Of a DNA stretch of 6,356 nucleotides, positions 1-4,831 are shown one piece after another. Location: contig JASLAT010000012.1 in NCBI GenBank assembly GCA_030146915.1, forward strand, positions 1 through 6,356, in the 5' to 3' direction. The notes under the pieces were generated by a model. That model was given only the letters and a program-made list of their open reading frames with translations, had not been told where the DNA came from and did no database searches. The stretch's first letter is position 1. Each line of letters begins with the position of its first letter. The position numbers were made by a program, and so were the translations under genes. This stretch comes from Tissierellales bacterium. GTDB taxonomy: Bacteria; Bacillota; Clostridia; Tissierellales; Tissierellaceae.

Positions 1-179
1 ATGGTATATAACTATATTAAATCTTGTATCACTAAAAGAAACATTTATCCATATTTATTTTATATCTCTAGCTATTTTTATGCCCTTAAATTTTGTCTGA
101 TAATTTGAAAATATTTTTTCTTATATAATTTCTACTAAAATTCTTTAATTAAATAATAAAACTATAGTTTATCTTATTA

Positions 180-404
180 TTACTCACTTTTCTCATTAGC
201 TATGTCTTTAAACAAATTTCCAATTAGAGCCTGTGCGTAATATCCACCATGTTCACCTGCTCTAATTACTAATTTATAATTTGGATCCAAAATATCAAAA
301 ATACTATTCATTTTATAATCTTCATGCCTATTAAAATTCATTAAATTAAAAATAAATTTATCATCGCTTAATTGATATACAACTCCTTCATCAAAACGTA
401 ATTT
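180..404 (-). pseudogene. Severed C-terminal part of the HNH-type nuclease gene
   Basis: Directly after the TAA at 405-407, and in the same frame, 74 further codons stay open and end at a TAA at 180-182. The translation is protein-like, not random AT-rich sequence: it begins KLRFDEGVVYQLSDDKF, continues through NFNRHEDYKMNS and LDPNYKLVIRAGEHGGYY, and ends NLFKDIANEKSE. No ribosome binding site is visible for separate translation. Because the frame is unchanged across the stop, one base substitution (or a multiple-of-three indel) would explain the break, giving an ancestral protein of about 257 aa. I infer that this piece is not translated unless the stop is read through. A sequencing error is the main alternative. 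Confidence 0.72.
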
Positions 405-953
405 TTAAGTTTCTATATCTCTAAAAAACAAATCTGTAGAGAGGTCTCTTTTTATAAAATAAAGTCTCCAATTACCACTATATTCAAATAAATTTTCATT
501 TAATATAAATTCAATAAAATCAAACTTTTCATTATTTGTTTCAGGCAAAGAAAGGAATTTTCCAAAAATAGCTTTAATTATTTTCATTTTAGTGTTTTTA
601 GTAAATCCTTTAATTATTTTGGGATTCCCATTAGCATTAAAAAACTTCAAATAAGCTTCATCATACTTTCCTAAAAATGTGTTGCAATCAACACATAGAC
701 TTTTAGTTGTTCTTCCTTTAGGATAAACACTTTCAGCAGCACTACTATATAGATAGTCGTTCATTATATTTTCTACGCTTTCACCATTTTTGATTCGCTG
801 TTTTATAATATCTTCATTTGCTATCATGTCATCTAATACTTCTACAATATTTAATTTAACAACATCAAAGTTACCAACACTCTTTGCAGGATAGTGTTCT
901 TCACTTAATTCATTTTCATCAAATAATTTACCACACAGTTTACAATTCTTCAT
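405..953 (-). CDS. HNH-type putative endonuclease, N-terminal 182 aa of an interrupted gene
   Basis: This reads as a zinc-ribbon HNH nuclease, a fold that cuts DNA with one metal ion. Seen: C4-x2-C7 at the N-terminus, an acidic-His pair E19-H20 followed by P22, then C87-x2-C90-N91 with G95 and D98 just after. This C-x2-C, EH, C-x2-C-N order is the usual layout of HNH_5-like proteins; the subfamily and target are not recognised. Residues 28-80 form a helical insert between the Cys pairs, and residues 105-182 look like a mixed alpha/beta tail. The reading frame stops at TAA 405-407, but coding continues in frame to 180, so the protein probably lacks its last third. The ATG at 951-953 has only a weak GAGAAG (962-967) at 8 nt. 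A TTGACT lies at 996-1001, but no good -10 is correctly spaced. It lies 243 bp downstream of the SIR2 gene on the same strand, so cotranscription is possible. Whether the truncated product folds or cuts is unknown. Confidence 0.7.
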   Translation of the reverse strand: MKNCKLCGKLFDENELSEEHYPAKSVGNFDVVKLNIVEVLDDMIANEDIIKQRIKNGESVENIMNDYLYSSAAESVYPKGRTTKSLCVDCNTFLGKYDEAYLKFFNANGNPKIIKGFTKNTKMKIIKAIFGKFLSLPETNNEKFDFIEFILNENLFEYSGNWRLYFIKRDLSTDLFFRDIET

Positions 954-1067
954 TACTCATTTCTTCTCAAAACTTTAAAATATAATGGTCTCAAAAGTCA
1001 ATATTTAAAGATATTAATTTCTTATTTATTCAGGTAATCTTTAGTCTTAAAGAAACTGGGATTTATC

Positions 1068-1184
1068 TTAAAAAGAACATATTAAATTTATATGTTCTAG
1101 TAAAGGCCATTCACAAATCCTGCCTAATATATCTTCTAAATCTCTGTGCTCTTTTAACTTAAGATTATTAAAAATAATAAAATA
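1068..1184 (-). pseudogene. Short coding-like remnant downstream of the SIR2 gene
   Basis: A 38-codon open stretch (1071-1184), ending at TAA 1068-1070, has protein-like composition in its second half: KEHRDLEDILGRICEW, followed by PLLEHINLICSF. It contains Trp, Cys, Pro and Gly, unlike random AT-rich sequence. It is in the same frame as the SIR2 gene but separated from it by two stops (1197-1199 and 1185-1187). It has no start codon or ribosome binding site. I do not recognise the family. It may be the decayed end of another gene, or of an older, longer SIR2 C-terminus. A chance open stretch cannot be excluded. Confidence 0.3.
1070..1098 (-). terminator. Possible weak intrinsic terminator after the SIR2 gene
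   Basis: A perfect 9-bp inverted repeat (1074-1082 with 1090-1098) encloses a 7-nt loop. Read on the minus strand it is followed by a short T run (1070-1074). It lies about 100 nt after the SIR2 stop codon. The stem is AT-rich with few G-C pairs and the T run is short, so termination would be partial at best. It overlaps the end of the coding-like remnant. Confidence 0.3.
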
Positions 1185-1196
1185 TTAGAAAAATAT

Positions 1197-2549
1197 TTAA
1201 ACGGACCAAGGCATAAACTGAAGAACTAAACCATTTATATTTTTGACCTTTTCTTTGCAATACTCAAATAGTTCCTCATCTCTATTTTTTGATATATAAG
1301 CAAATAAATTATCTTTACTTCTAAACTTTTCCTGTTTATATATAAATAATTCTGGAACCCTCTCTTCATCATGATTACTAAGTAGATAAAGATATAACAA
1401 GCCATCAGAATATCCAAGATTATAGAATGCTTGGCCATATTCTCTTTCTAATAGTCTTGTCCTGTAATAATCATAATATAATTTAATTTTAGGCTCAAAA
1501 TATCCTGGGATTAAATATTCTCCATTATTTCTATGTGCTAAGCACCTCTCAAGTGAGTGAATAAATGCATCCTGATAAGCAATAGAAATTAATAGCTCTG
1601 GAAACTTTTTAATTTCCTTTATATATGTATCTGATGCAAAGATTCTATCATGCTCATAATTGATAAAATGTAGAAGTTCTTCAGCATAATCATAAATAGA
1701 ATTAGAAAAAAGTTTTTTTCTTTTAATTAATTCATTATTTAGTTGATGTATGAAGTAAGTTCCATCTGTAATAATAGGAATTATTCTATTATCATCAATA
1801 GATTCCCACTTATCATCTATAGTAATTAGGTAATATTGATTACTAAAATCTCCCATTTTTACAGATAGTATATCTAATAGCTCATTAAGATCTTCATCTC
1901 CAAAAGAAAATCCTATAAATACAACAGTGTTGCTTGATAAAATTGTTTTTAGCCTATCCCCTATTAAATCTTTTGATAATCTAACATGAGATTCCTCGTA
2001 ATCTTTTTCTGTCGCCACAATAGAACCGATATTATTAATTGATCCGTGTATTTTAAATACTCTTCTATCAAACGCATTCCAAAGAGTGGCATCAGTGTCA
2101 TTAAGAATAGGCGTACAATCACAAAAATCTTCAAAATAAGTATCCCAATTAGTAGTAATTATAGTTTCTATATAAGGATTGGCTGAAACTTCTCTATGAA
2201 ACATAGTAGCCATATTTAATAGTTGGGGAAAAGAATTAATATAATCAAACCTTGCTTTTATCTTGTTTAACAATTTTCTACGTCCATTTGGAAAGGTTTC
2301 AACAAATAGACTCATAAGCCTTGAGAAGCTGATAGAACTATCAACATCATAACCTAGTTCATTCTCTACTTCATCTAAAATACTAGAGTAAAAAGAGAAA
2401 GGTAGCACTGATTTTGACTCAGTGCTAATACCTGCTCCACAAAAAATAACCAAATCTTTATTTAAAGTTGCTTCAATTATCTCATTCGGCATATTAAATT
2501 TTTTATGGTTTTTACAAAGCATGCATTCGCAAGAATTATCAATACTCAA
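1197..2549 (-). CDS. SIR2-family (SIR2_2-like) NAD-binding protein, putative defence NADase
   Basis: This is a 450-aa protein with an N-terminal sirtuin-type Rossmann domain. Seen: GAGIS at 38-42 (NAD phosphate loop), TTNWD at 132-136 with N134, KIHGS at 166-170 with the catalytic-type H168, and IGFSFGDEDL at 212-221 closing the fold near residue 280. The conserved Asn and His are the pair that NADase SIR2 domains of antiphage proteins (Thoeris ThsA, DSR1/DSR2) use to destroy NAD. No sirtuin four-Cys zinc module is seen, which argues against a protein deacetylase. There is a C7, C9, C12 cluster at the very N-terminus, and C143/C145 form another close pair. Residues 285-450 are helical, aromatic-rich and unrecognised; they could sense the trigger. 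There are no signal peptide or membrane segments, so it is probably cytosolic. The start is TTG, chosen for AAGGAGG at 2558-2564, 8 nt away; the next in-frame ATG (M10) has no ribosome binding site. The substrate and defence role are inferred from the family. Confidence 0.85.
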   Translation of the reverse strand: MSIDNSCECMLCKNHKKFNMPNEIIEATLNKDLVIFCGAGISTESKSVLPFSFYSSILDEVENELGYDVDSSISFSRLMSLFVETFPNGRRKLLNKIKARFDYINSFPQLLNMATMFHREVSANPYIETIITTNWDTYFEDFCDCTPILNDTDATLWNAFDRRVFKIHGSINNIGSIVATEKDYEESHVRLSKDLIGDRLKTILSSNTVVFIGFSFGDEDLNELLDILSVKMGDFSNQYYLITIDDKWESIDDNRIIPIITDGTYFIHQLNNELIKRKKLFSNSIYDYAEELLHFINYEHDRIFASDTYIKEIKKFPELLISIAYQDAFIHSLERCLAHRNNGEYLIPGYFEPKIKLYYDYYRTRLLEREYGQAFYNLGYSDGLLYLYLLSNHDEERVPELFIYKQEKFRSKDNLFAYISKNRDEELFEYCKEKVKNINGLVLQFMPWSV

Positions 2550-2557
2550 ACTATATA

Positions 2558-2564
2558 CCTCCTT
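2558..2564 (-). promoter_or_regulatory. Ribosome binding site that fixes a TTG start (SIR2 gene)
   Basis: AAGGAGG on the minus strand lies 8 nt before TTG 2547-2549. It is the only good Shine-Dalgarno near the gene's 5' end, so TTG is preferred to the later ATG at codon 10. No convincing sigma-A promoter with proper spacing was found further upstream. Confidence 0.75.
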
Positions 2565-2813
2565 AAATTCAATTTAATTTTAAACTTGAATCTAATCAAA
2601 TTAGTGATAATATAACCAAAATTATCCCCTTATTTTCTAACTACTGTTTATTTTCCCTATAAAGATATACTCAAATTATATTTCTCTAAATAATATTATT
2701 TAGTTAAATCTATATATAATCTCAAATATATTTTATTACTTATAAAATACGACTTTTATCTAACCTACTCTTATTGCACTACAGTCTCCATATCATATAT
2801 AGTACATCATTTA

Positions 2814-2834
2814 ATATAAAATTAAATTTTATAT
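2814..2834. repeat. 21-bp AT-only near-perfect palindrome
   Basis: Two perfect 10-bp arms, ATATAAAATT and AATTTTATAT, surround a single central A. It could be a protein-binding dyad or a weak bidirectional hairpin. In such AT-rich DNA chance is a serious alternative. Confidence 0.5.
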
Positions 2835-3094
2835 CTAATTATTTTTAAAATACATCAAAATTAATTACTATTAAATTTCAATATATATCATTATATCAAT
2901 ATTATAAATAAATATCATATATACTTAGTATTTTATTAAGATTCATCTTAGTTATAATTAAATAATCTATGTATAGATCTTAAGGTTTCCCCTAAATCAT
3001 TCTGATAGGATTTCTCCTAATTATGTCTACACTTACTGTGCTTTCTATTAAGGTTTTTAAATTTAAGACATAAATTTCCCTTATTAAACTTTTT

Positions 3095-3309
3095 TATGGA
3101 ATAGGCACGGGGGAATTGTAACTATAACTTACTATTTCAAAAGTCTTCAAATAAGTCATTAGCATTTATCTTAATCTTTATAACCCCTAATATTACTCAC
3201 CTTTAGTTTTTACTCGAGCAATTCAAATACTTTTAAAACTCAGTTACAAGGTTACAAAGTTACAATGTTTAATTCTCCCTTGTATCTATTTTCCTTTTGA
3301 TATTCCATA
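3095..3309. repeat. 215-bp imperfect inverted-repeat element (MITE-like or long hairpin)
   Basis: The two ends mirror each other in the same order. Outer TATGGAATA (3095-3103) pairs with TATTCCATA (3301-3309), ATTGTAACT (3115-3123) pairs with AGTTACAAT (3258-3266), and 3135-3152 pairs with 3221-3238 at 14 of 18 bases. A G-rich run (3109-3113) on the left faces a CTCCC-containing segment (3286-3290) on the right. The right arm is about 20 nt longer between the first two blocks. The outermost TA on each side could be a target duplication, as in elements moved by IS630/Tc1-type transposases; that is inference. There is no transposase inside. Alternatively it encodes a structured RNA. Confidence 0.45.
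3243..3266 (+). repeat. Three-copy 8-bp tandem repeat GTTACAAn
   Basis: GTTACAA occurs at 3243-3249, 3251-3257 and 3259-3265 with exact 8-bp spacing; the eighth base is G, A, then T. An inverted copy, TTGTAAC, is at 3116-3122. The array sits in the right arm of the 215-bp inverted-repeat element. It may be slippage expansion of an arm or an array of binding sites. Confidence 0.8.
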
Positions 3310-3493
3310 TATAGGTACGTTATTTCTAATTTCTAAGCCTTGCAAAAAATCATCTTATTTAAAAATACTATTAATATAAGAATATGTATAACTTTACATT
3401 ATATAATAATACATAATGTCATTTACCTTAAAATTCAAACTATTAATAAGTACTTTTTTGCTATTTCTAAATAATAGGGTTCTTACAAATATT

Positions 3494-3500
3494 AAGGAGG
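3494..3500 (+). promoter_or_regulatory. Ribosome binding site of the 55-aa gene
   Basis: AAGGAGG lies 7 nt before ATG 3508-3510, a near-perfect Shine-Dalgarno. It is the main evidence that this short plus-strand frame is a real gene. A TATAAT at 3402-3407 could be its -10 box, but no good -35 sits 17 nt upstream of it. Confidence 0.75.
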
Positions 3501-3507
3501 AGTTTAG

Positions 3508-3675
3508 ATGGCAAATATAAAATATATCGGTAACGATACTAAAAAATCTGAAAGAGGTAAGATACACATTAGAAAAGGTAACTATACAGCATGTGGTGCA
3601 AGAATTGATGATAATCCAGAAGATTGGATTAATACAGCTAGTAGAGTAACTTGTCAGAAGAAAGGCTGTAAATAA
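3508..3675 (+). CDS. 55-aa basic Cys/His protein, possible small zinc-binding protein
   Basis: The frame runs from ATG to TAA and encodes 55 residues, beginning MANIKYIGNDTKKSERGK and ending TCQKKGCK. Seen: H20, then C29-G30, then C49 and C54 at the C-terminus. This H-x8-C-G ... T-C-x4-C arrangement could bind one zinc ion. The stretch between is acidic (DDNPEDW), while both ends are Lys/Arg-rich: 12 basic against 6 acidic residues. There are no membrane segments or signal peptide. The strong ribosome binding site and protein-like composition support a real gene. It is convergent with guaA and faces away from the SIR2 gene. The family is not named here; small one-zinc proteins of this shape occur in bacteria and phages without assigned function. 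A nucleic-acid-binding role is only a guess from its charge. Confidence 0.75.
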   Translation: MANIKYIGNDTKKSERGKIHIRKGNYTACGARIDDNPEDWINTASRVTCQKKGCK

Positions 3676-3811
3676 ATAGATTAATTATCTTTATATAAGC
3701 TTTTGATTTTATCTAGGAACCCTATTCTTTTAATCATGATGCATAATCTAATTTAAATCGTCTCGAATTCAATGCCTTTAAAAATTATTTAGATTTAAAA
3801 TAAATTCACAC

Positions 3812-3851
3812 AAAAAAACACCATAGATTCCTTTCAGAATTCTATGGTGTT
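3812..3851 (-). terminator. Strong intrinsic terminator of the guaB-guaA operon
   Basis: A perfect 11-bp stem pairs 3817-3827 with 3841-3851 (AACACCATAGA with TCTATGGTGTT). It extends by three more pairs across one bulged base and has a 6-nt loop. Read on the minus strand it is followed by a T run (the A7 at 3812-3818, partly in the stem base). It starts 28 nt after the guaA stop codon. The plus-strand side has only a broken A/T tract, so it would serve the convergent small gene poorly. Confidence 0.9.
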
Positions 3852-3879
3852 ATATTTAATATTTATTAATAAGCAAACC

Positions 3880-4818
3880 TTACTCCCACTCTATTGTTGC
3901 AGGTGGTTTACTAGTTATATCATAAACTACCCTATTAACTTCCTTAACTTCATCAGTTATCCTCTTAGATATCTTCTCCAAAACATCTAAAGGAATAGGA
4001 TACCACTGGCCTTCCATAGCATCTTTAGAAGCTACAGCCCTAAGAGCAATAGTGTGGCAATAGGTTCTCTTCCCATCTACTACACCTACAGACTGTATAT
4101 TAGGTAAAACTGCAAAGTATTGGAAAATCTCCTTATCCAAACCAGCCTTCTTAATCTCTTCCCTATAAATCCAATCTGCATCCCTTAAAATATCCAACTT
4201 ATCCTTAGTCAATTCACCTAAGCATCTTACACCAAGGCCTGGTCCTGGGAATGGTTGACGATCTACTATAATAGACTCTAGACCTAAAACCCTTCCAACC
4301 TCCCTAACTTCCTCCTTGTATAGCTCCCTTAAAGGCTCTAACAATTCAAAGTTTACATCATCAGGTAGGCCCCCAACATTATGATGGGACTTAACAGCAA
4401 CCTTGCCCTTAGTTCCTGACTCAATAACATCAGATGCAATAGTTCCTTGAACTAAAAAATCTATATCAGTAAGCTTAGACTGTTCCTCTTCAAAAACCCT
4501 AATAAACTCTTCACCGATAATCATTCTTTTTTCCTCTGGATCTGTAACCCCTTCAAGCTTAGACAAAAATCTTTCCTCAGCATCAACAGTAATCAAATTA
4601 ATATTGTGCCCCTTAAAGATTTCCTCAACCTCTTCCCTTTCATTCTTTCTTAAAAGACCATGGTCAACAAAAACACAAACCAAATTGTCCCCTATAGCTT
4701 CATGAACCAAAAGAGCTGCAACTGAAGAATCTACCCCTCCAGACAAACCACATAAGGCTTTCCTGTCTCCAACTGTTTCCCTAATCTTAACTATACTTTC
4801 TTCTACGAAATTCTTCAC
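3880..4818 (-). CDS. guaA: GMP synthase, ATP-pyrophosphatase subunit without amidotransferase domain
   Basis: This cytosolic enzyme adenylates XMP with ATP and replaces the adenylate with an amino group to give GMP, the last step of guanine nucleotide synthesis. Seen: the PP-loop SGGVDSS at 26-32, DHGLLRKNE at 52-60, QGTIASDVIES at 124-134, KSHHNVGGLPDD at 143-154, EPLRELYKEEVR at 161-172, PFPGPGLGVR at 189-198, and the C-terminal dimerisation domain ending in KPPATIEWE. The usual bacterial GuaA is about 510-525 aa with an N-terminal class I glutamine amidotransferase. Here that domain is absent and the protein matches the length of the archaeal-type separate subunit. The start is GTG (4816-4818) with AGGAGG at 4826-4831, 7 nt away. 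It follows guaB by 11 nt and its ribosome binding site overlaps the guaB stop, so the N-terminus is not an assembly artefact. The nitrogen donor must be a separately encoded subunit or free ammonia. Confidence 0.93.
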   Translation of the reverse strand: MKNFVEESIVKIRETVGDRKALCGLSGGVDSSVAALLVHEAIGDNLVCVFVDHGLLRKNEREEVEEIFKGHNINLITVDAEERFLSKLEGVTDPEEKRMIIGEEFIRVFEEEQSKLTDIDFLVQGTIASDVIESGTKGKVAVKSHHNVGGLPDDVNFELLEPLRELYKEEVREVGRVLGLESIIVDRQPFPGPGLGVRCLGELTKDKLDILRDADWIYREEIKKAGLDKEIFQYFAVLPNIQSVGVVDGKRTYCHTIALRAVASKDAMEGQWYPIPLDVLEKISKRITDEVKEVNRVVYDITSKPPATIEWE

Positions 4819-4825
4819 CTTAAAA

Positions 4826-4831
4826 CCTCCT
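4826..4831 (-). promoter_or_regulatory. guaA ribosome binding site overlapping the guaB stop
   Basis: AGGAGG shares bases with the guaB stop TAG (4830-4832) and lies 7 nt before the GTG start of guaA. It fixes the short 312-aa form of GuaA. The arrangement suits translational coupling and balanced output of the two enzymes. Confidence 0.85.

Larger units (their letters stand above)
2565..3468. other. AT-rich region without long genes between SIR2 gene and small gene
   Basis: About 900 bp separate two divergently transcribed genes. Both strands are broken by frequent stops, and no start with a ribosome binding site leads to a plausible protein. Bases 2640-2960 are low-complexity A/T. From about 2980 to 3310 the sequence is less monotonous and holds the repeats listed separately. 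It also contains a loose direct repeat (AGG, then T/C-rich, then CCTAA) at 2983-3000 and 3007-3024; the second copy can form a 5-bp stem with a GAAA loop on the minus strand. The promoters of both flanking genes should lie here but could not be assigned. Confidence 0.6.
3469..3730. repeat. 14-bp inverted repeat flanking the 55-aa gene
   Basis: AAATAATAGGGTTC (3469-3482) and GAACCCTATTCTTT (3717-3730) are complementary at 13 of 14 positions, with ten perfect bases including the only GGG/CCC run nearby. The left copy lies 11 nt before the ribosome binding site and the right copy 41 nt after the stop. They could pair in the mRNA and enclose the whole reading frame, or mark the ends of a small mobile unit. 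No target duplication is evident. Confidence 0.6.

Noticed and set aside
1..108. 35-codon plus-strand open frame at the left edge
   Set aside because: It has no visible start context because it begins at the window edge, is rich in Tyr/Ile/Phe as expected from A/T bias, and shows no motif. It could only be judged with the sequence to the left.
159..170. AAACTATAGTTT palindrome after the nuclease gene as terminator
   Set aside because: It is a 12-bp palindrome with no loop and almost no G-C pairs. A related AACTATAGTT occurs by chance inside the guaB coding end, so it has no clear function.
1235..1438. 67-codon minus-strand frame inside the SIR2 gene
   Set aside because: It lies wholly within the SIR2 reading frame in another frame, has no ribosome binding site, and its hydrophobic Ile/Tyr-rich translation is typical of A/T shadow frames.
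2571..2599. TTGATT-17-TAAATT promoter for the SIR2 gene
   Set aside because: The spacing is right, but transcription would start inside the ribosome binding site (2558-2564), leaving no leader. It is probably chance in A/T DNA.
3093..3164. 23-codon minus-strand frame ending SYNSPVPIP
   Set aside because: It lacks a Shine-Dalgarno, lies inside the inverted-repeat element, and its Pro-rich end is just the complement of the G-rich arm.
2565..3507. CRISPR array in the repeat-bearing intergenic region
   Set aside because: The only regular repeats are 8-bp tandem units without spacers. There are no 24-37-bp repeats and no cas genes.
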